Below are positions 9,855-18,995 of a stretch of 64,000 bases of DNA, one piece after another. The translations under genes and the position numbers were made by a program. The notes below the pieces were generated by a model. The model did no database searches. It saw nothing but the letters and a program-made list of their open reading frames with translations, and was not told the origin of the DNA. Where the stretch lies: contig NZ_CP092334.1 in the NCBI RefSeq assembly GCF_018595685.2, positions 1,454,001-1,518,000 of the forward strand, read 5' to 3'. The stretch comes from Flavihumibacter rivuli. GTDB lineage: Bacteria; Bacteroidota; Bacteroidia; Chitinophagales; Chitinophagaceae. Within the stretch, counting starts at the first letter, position 1. The number at the start of each line of letters is the position of its first letter.

Positions 9855-10538
9855 ATGCCTGCAACAAAAAAGCTATTGGCGGAACTGAACAAGGAGATGA
9901 GGTCGCATGCCCATCCCGGGCAGGCAAAGGCAATGGCGGCTTACATGAAGGATCATTTCCCCTTCCTTGGGATCAAGCAACCGACCAGGAAAGAAATTTC
10001 CAAACCATTTATCAAGGCTTCCCGGGAATGGGAAGGAATGCAGGTCATTGAACTGGCCAGGTCGCTTTGGGGCATGCCGGAAAGGGAGTTCCATTATGTC
10101 GCCATGGATTTGCTCGAAGCCAACAGAAAAAAATGGGATACGCAGTTCTTCGATTGCTTCCTTTACCTGGCTGGAAAAAACCAGTGGTGGGATTCGATAG
10201 ACACTATCGCATCCAGGTTGATCGGAAAATACCTTTATAGCCATCCTGGTAAGAAACTGGTGCGTCAATGGACAGCAAGTGAGGATATCTGGATGAACAG
10301 GATCGCCCTGCTCTATCAACTTAACTATAAAGAGAAGACAGATACCAAAACATTGTTCACTACTATCCTTAAGGTTAAGCATAAAAAGGATTTCTTTATC
10401 CAGAAGGCTGTCGGCTGGAGCCTCCGGCAATTGTACAGGACAGATCCGGGGACTGTGAAAACCTTTCTGGAATCAGTTGAACTATCCCCTCTGGCAAAGA
10501 GGGAAGCATTGAAGCACGACATGGCATTTGGCCAGTAA
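9855..10538 (+). CDS. AlkD-like DNA alkylation repair protein
   Basis: 227 residues, the usual size for AlkD, a HEAT-like-repeat glycosylase that removes bulky or charged alkylated purines. Family marks are [16 protein letters not shown] (near residue 35), [14 protein letters not shown] (near 80), [17 protein letters not shown] (near 112) with the expected Trp-Asp pair, and [20 protein letters not shown] (near 175). It is a cytosolic, all-helical protein. It ends before the molybdenum hydroxylase genes with no clear functional link to them. Confidence 0.92.
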   Translation: MPATKKLLAELNKEMRSHAHPGQAKAMAAYMKDHFPFLGIKQPTRKEISKPFIKASREWEGMQVIELARSLWGMPEREFHYVAMDLLEANRKKWDTQFFDCFLYLAGKNQWWDSIDTIASRLIGKYLYSHPGKKLVRQWTASEDIWMNRIALLYQLNYKEKTDTKTLFTTILKVKHKKDFFIQKAVGWSLRQLYRTDPGTVKTFLESVELSPLAKREALKHDMAFGQ

Positions 10539-10632
10539 TCCAACCTTTCATCAAAGAACATCGACCAGCCATCAAGTTCCACCCATTTACCCTGTTTTTG
10601 TCGTAAATTCCCTGTCTAGAAATCATTTGCCT

Positions 10633-11106
10633 ATGCCTTCTTATCAACTATCCATCAATGGCAAGAAATACCAGGTGGAAGCAGAACCCAATATGCCATT
10701 ATTATGGGTGATCCGCGACCTGGTGCAACTGACCGGGACAAAGTTTGGTTGCGGTATTGCCCAATGTGGAGCTTGCACGGTACACCTGAATGGTAACCCT
10801 ATACGCTCCTGCTCAACACCAGTCTCTGCGGTGGCCAACAAGCCCATCACCACCATCGAAGGATTGAGTTCCGACAACTCCCATCCGGTGCAACAGGCAT
10901 GGATAGCAGAACAGGTGCCGCAATGTGGCTATTGCCAGAGCGGGCAGATCATGGCAGCCACTGCATTATTGAGTAAAAAGCCCAATCCAACCGATGCAGA
11001 TATTGATGCTGCCATGCAGGGACATATCTGCCGTTGCGGAACCTACCCAAGGATCAGGAAAGCCATTAAAACCGCTGCTGCAATGATGGCGGAAAACACC
11101 AAATAA
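10633..11106 (+). CDS. (2Fe-2S) small subunit of a molybdenum hydroxylase (IorA type)
   Basis: 157 residues from the ATG at 10633; the longer frame to 10528 overlaps the previous gene and adds no conserved sequence. Two iron-sulfur domains are visible: plant-ferredoxin-like [21 protein letters not shown] (positions of the four Cys fit) and the four-helix domain with CGYC and CRCG. It passes electrons from the molybdopterin site of its partner to an acceptor. The catalytic subunit starts 13 bases downstream, and no FAD subunit is present, which is the two-subunit isoquinoline 1-oxidoreductase / aldehyde dehydrogenase layout. Confidence 0.93.
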   Translation: MPSYQLSINGKKYQVEAEPNMPLLWVIRDLVQLTGTKFGCGIAQCGACTVHLNGNPIRSCSTPVSAVANKPITTIEGLSSDNSHPVQQAWIAEQVPQCGYCQSGQIMAATALLSKKPNPTDADIDAAMQGHICRCGTYPRIRKAIKTAAAMMAENTK

Positions 11107-11119
11107 AAAATAAGGATCA

Positions 11120-13297
11120 ATGGAAAAAGCTAACAAACAGTTATCCCGCAGGAACTTCCTGAGGCTAAGCAGCCTTACCGGTGCATCACTGACCATCGGT
11201 TTTTATTTTCCGGCTGTTGCGAAAGATGCCGCCACCATCCTTACAGCAGATGGCGCCCTTGAGAAAGGTATTGAATTAACGGCATGGATTTCCATTGACA
11301 AGAAAGGCCTGGTGACCCTGCTCAGCCATCGTGCTGAAATGGGACAGGGTGCCTTCCAGGCGGTGCCGCAGATGATCGCAGAAGAACTGGAAGTTGACCT
11401 CAATAAGGTAAGGATAGAATTCGCACCCGGCGACCAGGGTAAATATGGCAGCCAGATCACCGGCGGTAGTTCCTCTGTCCGTAATGGCTACAAGATGCTG
11501 CTCAAAACCGGGGCTACAGCAAGGGAAATGCTGGTTGCCGCTGCAGCAGCAAAATGGCAGGCCAGTGCAGCAGATTGCTATGCAGAAGACGGCCATGTCA
11601 TCCATCGCCCCAGTGGAAAGAAACTGAACTATGGTGAGTTGGTGGAAGATGCGGCCAAACTTACACCACCATCCAATGTAAAGCTCAAGGAGCGTAAGCA
11701 ATATAAAGTTATCGGCAAGGCTTTGGCCAGGCAGGACAATCCAGTTAAGGTGAACGGCAAGGCAGAATTTGGCATTGACAAGCGGGTTCCCGGCATGCTC
11801 TTCGCTTCGGTAGAACGCAGCCCCAAGTTCCATGGCAAGGTGAAAAGCTTTGATGACAGGGCAGCACGTGCGGTGAAAGGGGTTAAGGATGTATTCAAGG
11901 TAGAAATGCCTGTATTCTCCTTTACCCGTGAAGGCATTGCCGTGGTGGCAGAATCTACCTGGGCTGCCATGCAGGCAAGAAAGCTCCTTAAAATAGAATG
12001 GGACAACTCAGCATTCGAACACCTTGATACAACGACCTTGTATAACCGAATGAAGGAGGACCTGAACAAACCAGGCAATGCCCAGCGCGCACTGGGAAAT
12101 GCTGCCGCAGCCATTGCGAAGGCAGACAAGAAAGTAGAAGCTGTGTACGAAACTCCCTACGAATCACATAGCGCCATGGAACCGCTCAACTGTACCGCCT
12201 GGTTCCAGGATGATAAGGTTGAGGTTTGGGGTCCCATCCAGGCTCCCGACTGGATCCAGTCTGACCTGTCGACCAGGCTGAATATGCCGGCCGAGAAGGT
12301 GAGGGTGAATATGACCTTCCTGGGTGGTGGTTTTGGCCGTAAGGCATTTACAGACTATACCTACGAAGCTGTTGCCATTTCAAAGGTGATAAAGGCGCCT
12401 GTTCAGGTGGTATGGACCAGGGAGGATGATATGACCCAGGGGCCGTTCCGCCCGGGAATCGTTTACGGCTGCAGTGCAGGCCTGGACAAGGGTGGGCATA
12501 TCAGGGGATTCAATATCAAGCTGGCAGGCCAGAACATGGACCTCCAGAACTCTCCCAATCCTGATAAGACAGATTACAACCGCAGTACAACGGAAGGGCT
12601 TGTAGAAAAATATCTGGAGACCATTCCCCATTATCATTTTTCCGATATACCTACCACCTCACCTATTCCGGTAATGTGGTGGAGGTCGGTTTATTCCTCT
12701 ACCAATGTATTCGCTTTCGAAAGCTTTATGGATGAACTGGCACAAACTGTTGGCAAGGACCCCATCCAGTTCAGGATGGAACACTTGCCCTGGGAGGAAG
12801 AGCGGGTAAAGACCCTGCTGAATACGCTTAAGGAAAAGACAGGCTGGGATAAGCGTGGTAAGAACGAAGGCTGGGGTATGGCCGTATCTGATTGCTTCGC
12901 AAGTTTAACAGCACAGGCCGTAAAGGTTTCCAGGAGGGAAGATGGAGGGGTAAAGATCGACAAGGTGATCACCGTGATCGATTGTGGCTGGTATGTGAAC
13001 CCCGATATCATCAGGGCTCAGGTAGAAGGTGCTATTGTCATGGGACTTGGCGCAGCTGTAACCCACGAAACAACTTTCAGGGATGGCCAGGCAGTGGAGA
13101 CCAACTTCCATCAGTACCGCATGCCCAGGATCAATGAGATGCCCGTTTTGGAGACCCATATCATGGAGAACGACGAGAAACCCGGTGGTGTTGGGGAACC
13201 AGGATTACCCGGTGTGGCACCTGCACTTTGCAATGCCATCTTCGACCTAACAGGGAAGCGTATCCGAAAACTTCCCTTCAAACTGAATGAGGTATAA
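11120..13297 (+). CDS. Molybdopterin-binding large subunit of xanthine-dehydrogenase-family hydroxylase (IorB type)
   Basis: 725 residues. The N-terminus has a twin-arginine signal, SRRNFLRLSSLTGASLTIGF, so the folded enzyme is probably exported to the periplasm. Molybdopterin-binding stretches are AEMGQGAFQAVPQMIAEEL, FLGGGFGRKAF and the C-terminal GGVGEPGLPGVAPAL, whose Glu is the catalytic base in this family. It would hydroxylate an aromatic N-heterocycle or oxidise an aldehyde; the true substrate is unknown. The periplasmic site and the facing cytochrome c gene suggest that electrons go to a c-type cytochrome. Confidence 0.93.
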   Translation: MEKANKQLSRRNFLRLSSLTGASLTIGFYFPAVAKDAATILTADGALEKGIELTAWISIDKKGLVTLLSHRAEMGQGAFQAVPQMIAEELEVDLNKVRIEFAPGDQGKYGSQITGGSSSVRNGYKMLLKTGATAREMLVAAAAAKWQASAADCYAEDGHVIHRPSGKKLNYGELVEDAAKLTPPSNVKLKERKQYKVIGKALARQDNPVKVNGKAEFGIDKRVPGMLFASVERSPKFHGKVKSFDDRAARAVKGVKDVFKVEMPVFSFTREGIAVVAESTWAAMQARKLLKIEWDNSAFEHLDTTTLYNRMKEDLNKPGNAQRALGNAAAAIAKADKKVEAVYETPYESHSAMEPLNCTAWFQDDKVEVWGPIQAPDWIQSDLSTRLNMPAEKVRVNMTFLGGGFGRKAFTDYTYEAVAISKVIKAPVQVVWTREDDMTQGPFRPGIVYGCSAGLDKGGHIRGFNIKLAGQNMDLQNSPNPDKTDYNRSTTEGLVEKYLETIPHYHFSDIPTTSPIPVMWWRSVYSSTNVFAFESFMDELAQTVGKDPIQFRMEHLPWEEERVKTLLNTLKEKTGWDKRGKNEGWGMAVSDCFASLTAQAVKVSRREDGGVKIDKVITVIDCGWYVNPDIIRAQVEGAIVMGLGAAVTHETTFRDGQAVETNFHQYRMPRINEMPVLETHIMENDEKPGGVGEPGLPGVAPALCNAIFDLTGKRIRKLPFKLNEV

Positions 13298-13339
13298 ATT
13301 TTAAAACCCCTACCTGGCCAGGTAGGGGTTTTAAAATTT
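13296..13339. terminator. Perfect 44-bp palindrome, bidirectional terminator
   Basis: Two 22-base arms are exact reverse complements with no spacer; the core is ACCCCTACCTGG / CCAGGTAGGGGT flanked by AAATTTTAAA on each side. The left end overlaps the iorB-type stop codon and the right end touches the stop codon of the cytochrome gene, so one element can end both converging transcripts with U-rich tails. Confidence 0.9.
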
Positions 13340-13758
13340 TATTCAACAGTATGTTTTCTTCTCTCCTTCACTTCTTCCGGCTTGATGGCCGATTTCCATT
13401 TATTGCCCCAGGAATTGGAGATATAGTTGACTACATCAGCGATCTCTGTATCCGATAAATAGGACTGTTCCGGCATCATCACACTATATTTCTTCCCATT
13501 CACCATAATCTCTTCATTCTGTCCACGCAGAATGATATCTACTGCCTTTTTAGGATTCTTCATCAGGTAATCTGACTTGGCCAGTGGCGGATTCAGTCCT
13601 TCCACCCCTTCACCGTTCTCAAGGTGGCAGCTCTGGCAATTATTGGCATAGACTTCCTTGCCCCGCTTGATGCTTTGGGTCTTGGGATCGGCCTGGGATT
13701 GTGCTGTCCAAACAGCTATGGCCAATACAGCAACAAATAGTGTCCGGATGATCTTCAT
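13339..13758 (-). CDS. Small exported mono-haem cytochrome c
   Basis: 139 residues from the ATG at 13758; an upstream ATG at 13800 adds residues before a normal signal peptide (MKIIRTLFVAVLAIAVWTAQ). One haem site, CQSCH, lies near residue 40, and the region YSVMMPEQSYLSDTEIADVV near 105 supplies a likely axial Met. It is a class I, cbb3/CccA-like electron carrier of the periplasm. It converges on the molybdenum hydroxylase genes and may take electrons from that enzyme; this is inference from position only. A TAnnTTTG promoter motif lies at 13782-13789. Confidence 0.92.
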   Translation of the reverse strand: MKIIRTLFVAVLAIAVWTAQSQADPKTQSIKRGKEVYANNCQSCHLENGEGVEGLNPPLAKSDYLMKNPKKAVDIILRGQNEEIMVNGKKYSVMMPEQSYLSDTEIADVVNYISNSWGNKWKSAIKPEEVKERRKHTVE

Positions 13759-13781
13759 GTCAGGTATTTTACAGTAAGTTA

Positions 13782-13789
13782 CAAAATTA
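13782..13789 (-). promoter_or_regulatory. Bacteroidota -7 element before cytochrome c
   Basis: TAATTTTG on the minus strand, matching TAnnTTTG, 24 bases upstream of the chosen ATG; this favours the start at 13758, because the longer frame (ATG at 13800) would begin upstream of the element. No clear -33 TTG was found. Confidence 0.5.
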
Positions 13790-13894
13790 TCGCTTACCAT
13801 TCCCAGGGCATGCCATCCCTTTCCCTATAGACTATTCGCCTATAAAAGTATGTTCTTGCTATTCATGCTCCGCCAGGATTGGGCATAACTACAT

Positions 13895-13930
13895 TAAAAA
13901 AATGCCCTCCCTGACTAAAAGGGAAGGCAT
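13895..13930 (-). terminator. Terminator of the FAD/Fe-S dehydrogenase gene
   Basis: On the minus strand an 11-bp stem with one mismatch (arms at 13902-13912 and 13920-13930), loop of 7, followed by a run of U residues. It lies 34 bases after the stop codon of the gene at 13964. Confidence 0.8.
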
Positions 13931-13963
13931 ATTCAATTAAACTATTCCTTCAAGGAAGAATCA

Positions 13964-16888
13964 TTATTTATTGACCAGCGCTTCGTACAACACCTCTACC
14001 GGGTGCAAGGCCTTCTTTCCTGTACCGTCCTTGATCTGGTGGCGGCAACTGGTTCCGGGCGCTGCAATGATCACTTCTTCCGGCTGCCTGCGTACAGTTG
14101 GGAACAACACCAACTCCCCGATCTTCATCGACAGGTCATAGTGTTCCGCTTCGTAACCAAAGGATCCGGCCATACCGCAACACCCTGATGGGATGGTTGT
14201 CACATTGTAATTCTCAGGGAAGGAAAGCAGGGTTACCGATGGCGCTACTGATGACATGGCCTTCTGCTGGCAATGACCATGCAACTGGATGGAACGCTTC
14301 TCCCTGGTGAAGAGGTCCTTACTGATCTTCCCTTCAGCCATCTCCTTCGCCAGGAATTCATCTACCATGAAAGACCGTTTTGCCAGCCGCCTAGCCGCTT
14401 CGAGAAGGTCATCGCTGGCCAGGTCAACATATTCATCCCTGAAGGTCAGGATAGCTGAAGGCTCAACGCCTAACAGGGGTGACTCATCTGTAATGATATC
14501 CTTCAACAGTGCAATATTCTTATTGGCGATCTGCTGCGCATCCCTGAGCAACCCCTTTGACAGCCAGGCACGACCACTTTCCTCATGCTTCGGGATCACC
14601 ACCTCATAACCCAGTTTCTCCAAAAGCATCACTGCTTTGCTGCCGATCTCCGCGTCATTGAAGTTGGTGAACTCATCGCAGAACAGGTATACTTTCCTTC
14701 CACTCCCGGGTGCAGCATTCTTGCGCCTGTAATTGGCAAACCATTTTTCAAGGGTTGTGGGCGATAAGGTTGGCATGGACCTTTCCGGGGCAAAGCCAAC
14801 GGTTTTTTTCACCATCCTGCTGATCACCGGGTTGGTCATCATAAAATTATACATACCCGGGGCGATGGCACCCAATTTTGCCGAACGGCTGAAACCCGCG
14901 ATCAGCCTGGATCTAATGGGAACGCCATTGGCATCATAATAATGCTGCAGGAACTCTGCCTTCAGTTTGGCCATATCCACATTACTCGGGCATTCGCTCT
15001 TACAACCCTTACAACTCAGGCAGAGATCCATCACTTCATAGATCTCCTTATGGTCAAAACGGTTCAGTTTGTCGGAATGTGTCAGGAACTCACGAAGGAT
15101 ATTGGCCCTTGCACGGGTAGTATCCTTTTCATTACGGGTAGCCATATATGAAGGACACATGGTGCCCCCCGACAAATGTGTTTTGCGGCAATCACCCGAT
15201 CCATTGCATTGCTCTGCATGCTGGAGGATATCCTGGTTATGAAAACGAAAGACCGTTTTGAAGGCTGGCGTTTGCTGGCCAGGGGTATACCGCAACATGG
15301 TGTTCATGGGCGGCGTATCAACGATCTTGTTGGGGTTGAAGATATGATGGGGGTCCCAGGCATTCTTGACCTGCTTCAGCAACTGGTAATTCTTCTCTCC
15401 CACCATCTGCCTGATGAATTCACCCCTCAGCCTGCCATCACCATGCTCACCACTCAAAGACCCCTGGTATTTCTTGACCAGGGTGGCGATCTCTTCCGCT
15501 ATCACCCTGAACAGGCGATTGCCTTCTTCTGTCTTCAAGTTGATGATGGGCCTGAGGTGTAACTCTCCTGAGCCGGCATGGGCATAATGTACGGAGTACA
15601 ATCCATGCTTCTGCAGTATCTCATTGAAATCCCTGATATAGGCAGGCAGGTCCCGCACATCAACTGCAGTATCTTCAATAACAGGTACGGCCTTTTCATC
15701 ACCGGGAAGGTTGCCAAGCAAACCCAGGCCGGCCTTTCTCAGGGTCCATATCTTCTTGGTATCTGGGCCAAACAATAAGGGGAAATGATAACCCAAGCCT
15801 TCCTCCCGCATTTCAGCCTCCACCATTTTGGCGATCGACTCGATCTCTTCCCTGCTTTCACGGGTAAACTCCACCACCAGGATGGCACCCGGATCGCCCT
15901 GTACAAAGAAGCGGTTCTTCCGTTGTTCAATATTGTCCTTGGTACATTCAAGGATATAGTGGTCGATCAGTTCACTTGCACTGGGGCCATACTTCAACGC
16001 AATGAGGTTGGCACGCAGGGATTCGTCGATGGTATTGAAATGAACGCAAAGCAAACCCACTTCCTTTGGAGGAAGGGGAACTACGTTCAGTTTGATCTCA
16101 GTTATGAAGGCCAGTGTTCCTTCGGAACCGGCGATCAGTGAACAGAAATTGAAATCTGGCCCACCTGCTGTGAATGGCGCCATCTCGATCAACAGGTCAA
16201 CTGCATAACCAGTATTCCTTCTTTCTATGCTGGGCTTGGGAAACTCGCGCCTGATCTCTGCCTGGGTTTCGTAATTGCCCAGGAGGCTCCTGACTGTACG
16301 GTAAATATTGGCTTCGAGGGTATCCCCTTCGCATTTGGCATGGAAACTATCCAGGTCAACGGCTCCGAAGGTGGCTTCAGAACCATCACTCAATAAAGCT
16401 TTCACTTCGAGCAGGTGCTCCCTTGTACTCCTGTACACGACAGAGTTGGACCCACAGGAATTATTACCCACCATCCCGCCGATCATAGCGCGATTGGCTG
16501 TGGAGGTCTCAGGCCCGAAATACAACCCGTGAGGCTTGAGGAACATATTCAGTTCGTCACGGATCACACCAGGCTGCACCCTCACCCATTTTTCCTCCGT
16601 ATTCAATTCGAGTATCCCGGTGAAGTGCTTGGACACATCCACTACAATACCATCCCCTACCACCTGTCCTGCCAGCGAAGTGCCCGCAGTCCTGGGGATC
16701 AGTGAGGTTTTATGCTCAAGTGCAAAGGCAATTAACTTCTTAATATCTGCTGTTGTGCGGGGAATGGCAACGGCCAGTGGCATCTCCCTGTATGCAGAGG
16801 CATCCGTCGCATATAGGGTCCTAATGGTGGTATCAAAAAATAAATCACCCTCGAGGGTATCGGCCAGTTGCTGCAACAGTTCCTTCAT
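13964..16888 (-). CDS. D-2-hydroxyacid dehydrogenase, FAD-linked oxidase fused to Fe-S domains (YdiJ/Dld type)
   Basis: 974 residues in one chain. Residues 1-450 form the PCMH-type FAD domain (PRTAGTSLAGQVVGDGIVVD, MVGNNSCGSNSV) with the FAD-oxidase C-terminal domain (HAGSGELHLRPIINL, SGEHGDGRLRGEFI). From about 550 a ferredoxin-like part holds LCLSCKGCKSECPSNVDMAK, and the end carries a CCG-type domain (HGHCQQKAM, PSGCCGMAGSFGYE). Relatives oxidise D-lactate or D-2-hydroxyglutarate and pass electrons to the quinone pool. It lies 42 bases downstream of rimO on the same strand. Confidence 0.92.
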   Translation of the reverse strand: MKELLQQLADTLEGDLFFDTTIRTLYATDASAYREMPLAVAIPRTTADIKKLIAFALEHKTSLIPRTAGTSLAGQVVGDGIVVDVSKHFTGILELNTEEKWVRVQPGVIRDELNMFLKPHGLYFGPETSTANRAMIGGMVGNNSCGSNSVVYRSTREHLLEVKALLSDGSEATFGAVDLDSFHAKCEGDTLEANIYRTVRSLLGNYETQAEIRREFPKPSIERRNTGYAVDLLIEMAPFTAGGPDFNFCSLIAGSEGTLAFITEIKLNVVPLPPKEVGLLCVHFNTIDESLRANLIALKYGPSASELIDHYILECTKDNIEQRKNRFFVQGDPGAILVVEFTRESREEIESIAKMVEAEMREEGLGYHFPLLFGPDTKKIWTLRKAGLGLLGNLPGDEKAVPVIEDTAVDVRDLPAYIRDFNEILQKHGLYSVHYAHAGSGELHLRPIINLKTEEGNRLFRVIAEEIATLVKKYQGSLSGEHGDGRLRGEFIRQMVGEKNYQLLKQVKNAWDPHHIFNPNKIVDTPPMNTMLRYTPGQQTPAFKTVFRFHNQDILQHAEQCNGSGDCRKTHLSGGTMCPSYMATRNEKDTTRARANILREFLTHSDKLNRFDHKEIYEVMDLCLSCKGCKSECPSNVDMAKLKAEFLQHYYDANGVPIRSRLIAGFSRSAKLGAIAPGMYNFMMTNPVISRMVKKTVGFAPERSMPTLSPTTLEKWFANYRRKNAAPGSGRKVYLFCDEFTNFNDAEIGSKAVMLLEKLGYEVVIPKHEESGRAWLSKGLLRDAQQIANKNIALLKDIITDESPLLGVEPSAILTFRDEYVDLASDDLLEAARRLAKRSFMVDEFLAKEMAEGKISKDLFTREKRSIQLHGHCQQKAMSSVAPSVTLLSFPENYNVTTIPSGCCGMAGSFGYEAEHYDLSMKIGELVLFPTVRRQPEEVIIAAPGTSCRHQIKDGTGKKALHPVEVLYEALVNK

Positions 16889-16930
16889 GTTGGTGGACGT
16901 TATGGTCTAATGATCCGGTGAGCAGTAAAA

Positions 16931-18247
16931 TTAACTGTTTTTGACCACTTCGCCTTCCAGGTCATAGTCATAGGCCTTAGTGATCTTAACGTTCACAAAC
17001 TCTCCTACTTTCAATTTATCTGCAGTGTTGATCACGACTTCGTTGTCCACTTCAACACTATCGAATTCGGTTCGGCCAAGGTAACGGCCTGCTTCTTTCT
17101 TATCTACGATCACCTTAAAGGTCTTGCCGATCTTCTCCTGGTTCTTTTCGTAAGAGATCTCCTGCTGGAGTTCCATGATCTCCTGGGCCCTTGCTTCCTT
17201 CTCCGCCTGGGGAATATTGTCTTCCAGGTCATAGGCAGAAGTGTTCTCTTCATGCGAATAGGAGAAGATACCCACCCTGTCGAAGCGCATCCGCTGCAGG
17301 AAGTCTTTCAGCTCTTCTACATCATCCCTTGTTTCACCAGGGAAACCAGCGATCAATGTTGTTCTCAGGCAAATACCCGGCACTTTCTCCCGCGCGGCTG
17401 CAACCAGGTCCTCCATTTCCTCCCTGGTGATCTGGCGCTTCATGGCCTTCAGCATATTATTGGAAGCATGCTGGAGCGGCATGTCGAGGTAATTACAGAT
17501 ATTAGGCCTTTCCCGCATCACATCCAGGATATCGAGGGGGAATTTGGAAGGATAGGCATAATGCAACCTGATCCATTCCAGGCCTTTCACATCGGCCAAC
17601 CTGTTCATCAGTTCAGCCAACTGGCGCTTCTTATAAAGGTCAAGTCCATAATAGGTCAACTCCTGGGCAATCAGCATCACTTCCTTCACGCCCTTCTGCA
17701 CCAGTCCTTCTGCTTCACGAACCAGGTCATCAATGGGCCTGCTCACGTGTCCACCACGCATCAGGGGGATAGCGCAAAAAGAACAGGTACGGTTGCAGCC
17801 TTCCGATATCTTCATGTAGGCATAATGCTTCGGTGTGGCCAGCATTCTTTCGCCCAGCAACTCTGCTTTATAATCGGCCTGCAGTTCCTTCAGGATCAGG
17901 GGTAATTCCATGGTACCAAACCATGCGTCCACTTCAGGGATCTCTTTCTCCAAATCATCTCGGTAACGCTGGCTCAGGCAGCCGGTAACATATACCTTGT
18001 CCAACCTGCCTTTTTGTTTCAGGGCAACCTGGTCAAGGATGGTATTAATGGATTCTTCCTTGGCCTTATCGATAAAACCACAGGTATTCACCACCACAAT
18101 ATTGTGATCGAGTTTGGCATTCTCATGTACCACCGCAATATCATTGGCTTGCAACTGGCCACTGAGGACCTCACTGTCCACCATATTCTTGCTGCACCCC
18201 AGGGTAATGATATTGACCTTATTTTCCTTTAGTGTTCTTGCTTTCAT
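16931..18247 (-). CDS. rimO: Ribosomal protein S12 methylthiotransferase RimO
   Basis: 438 residues. RimO adds a methylthio group to a conserved Asp of ribosomal protein S12, using two 4Fe-4S clusters and SAM. The N-terminal MTTase domain has its three Cys in TLGCSKNMVDSEV, VVNTCGFIDKAKEES and YVTGCLSQRY; the radical-SAM motif is GCNRTCSFCAIPLMRG (CxxxCxxC) near residue 150; a TRAM domain fills the last 60 residues. MiaB is excluded by the SKNMVDSE sequence and the S12-type pattern. A TAnnTTTG element lies just upstream. Confidence 0.96.
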   Translation of the reverse strand: MKARTLKENKVNIITLGCSKNMVDSEVLSGQLQANDIAVVHENAKLDHNIVVVNTCGFIDKAKEESINTILDQVALKQKGRLDKVYVTGCLSQRYRDDLEKEIPEVDAWFGTMELPLILKELQADYKAELLGERMLATPKHYAYMKISEGCNRTCSFCAIPLMRGGHVSRPIDDLVREAEGLVQKGVKEVMLIAQELTYYGLDLYKKRQLAELMNRLADVKGLEWIRLHYAYPSKFPLDILDVMRERPNICNYLDMPLQHASNNMLKAMKRQITREEMEDLVAAAREKVPGICLRTTLIAGFPGETRDDVEELKDFLQRMRFDRVGIFSYSHEENTSAYDLEDNIPQAEKEARAQEIMELQQEISYEKNQEKIGKTFKVIVDKKEAGRYLGRTEFDSVEVDNEVVINTADKLKVGEFVNVKITKAYDYDLEGEVVKNS

Positions 18248-18265
18248 GGCCTAAAAATGAGGGTG

Positions 18266-18273
18266 CAAAGGTA
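18266..18273 (-). promoter_or_regulatory. Bacteroidota -7 element before rimO
   Basis: TACCTTTG on the minus strand, an exact TAnnTTTG match, 19 bases upstream of the rimO ATG. No convincing -33 TTG at the usual distance. Confidence 0.55.
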
Positions 18274-18433
18274 CGGCATTCTGCCCTCTGAAACTGAAAC
18301 CTCCTCACCTTCGCCATTCCCGGGATATTGAATTGTCCCAAAGCTTCCTGTAACCCAGTGATTTTGAAAGAATTATTCTGAAAATCAACTGTTTGGCACA
18401 GTTTTTAGGGGATGGAGGCAAAATCTTCATAGT

Positions 18434-18919
18434 ATGAAAAGATCGATGATGGCGCTGGCCCTGATCCTGAGTGTGGCGCTAACCCTTGAAACCAAAGCCC
18501 AATCCCTGGGATCTGATTACCGTACTGCACTTGGTGTGAAATTCTATCCCGGCGGTATTACAGTTAAACATTTCATCAAAGACAACGCAGCCCTGGAAGG
18601 AATTGCTTATTTCTGGAACCACGGTTTCCGTTTCACAGGTCTCTATGAATTCCATGGGGATATCAACGGTGCCCCCGGGTTGAAATGGTATGTTGGTCCT
18701 GGTGCACATATGGGTTTTTACAACAAGGATTGGAATAGAAACGACCATTATTATGAGGATGGTGACTTTTCATTTGGACTGGATGGTGTATTAGGTTTGG
18801 ATTACAAGATCAAGGGAGCACCGCTCAACCTGAGCCTTGACGTACAACCCTACCTGGAATTGGCCAACGGGACCTATATGGATGCCTGGGGCGGATTTGC
18901 CATCAGGTTTACTTTCTAA
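18434..18919 (+). CDS. Small outer-membrane beta-barrel-like protein, function unknown
   Basis: 161 residues with a signal peptide ending near residue 22 (LETKAQ). The mature chain alternates polar and aromatic residues in short strands (LGVKFYPGGITVKHFI, GIAYFWNHGFRFTGLYEF, LKWYVGPGAHMGFYN) and ends in Phe (FAIRFTF), as expected for an eight-stranded outer-membrane barrel. It is similar in layout to the many OmpA-barrel-like or PorT-like small proteins of Bacteroidota. It is a single gene ended by a terminator at 18938. No function can be assigned. Confidence 0.8.
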   Translation: MKRSMMALALILSVALTLETKAQSLGSDYRTALGVKFYPGGITVKHFIKDNAALEGIAYFWNHGFRFTGLYEFHGDINGAPGLKWYVGPGAHMGFYNKDWNRNDHYYEDGDFSFGLDGVLGLDYKIKGAPLNLSLDVQPYLELANGTYMDAWGGFAIRFTF

Positions 18920-18937
18920 TATTGAACTGAAAGGAAA

Positions 18938-18970
18938 AATAAAAGCGCCGTTTTGGCGCTTTTATTTTTT
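18938..18970. terminator. Bidirectional terminator between the barrel gene and ftsY
   Basis: 12-bp stem AATAAAAGCGCC / GGCGCTTTTATT with loop GTTTT, T-rich on the right and A-rich on the left, placed between two converging genes. Confidence 0.9.
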
Positions 18971-18995
18971 ATGCATCTTCCTGCCTGAAGCAACC

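Noticed and set aside
10528..10632. Extension of the 2Fe-2S subunit upstream
   Set aside because: It overlaps the preceding repair gene and is not conserved; the ferredoxin fold begins after the ATG at 10633.
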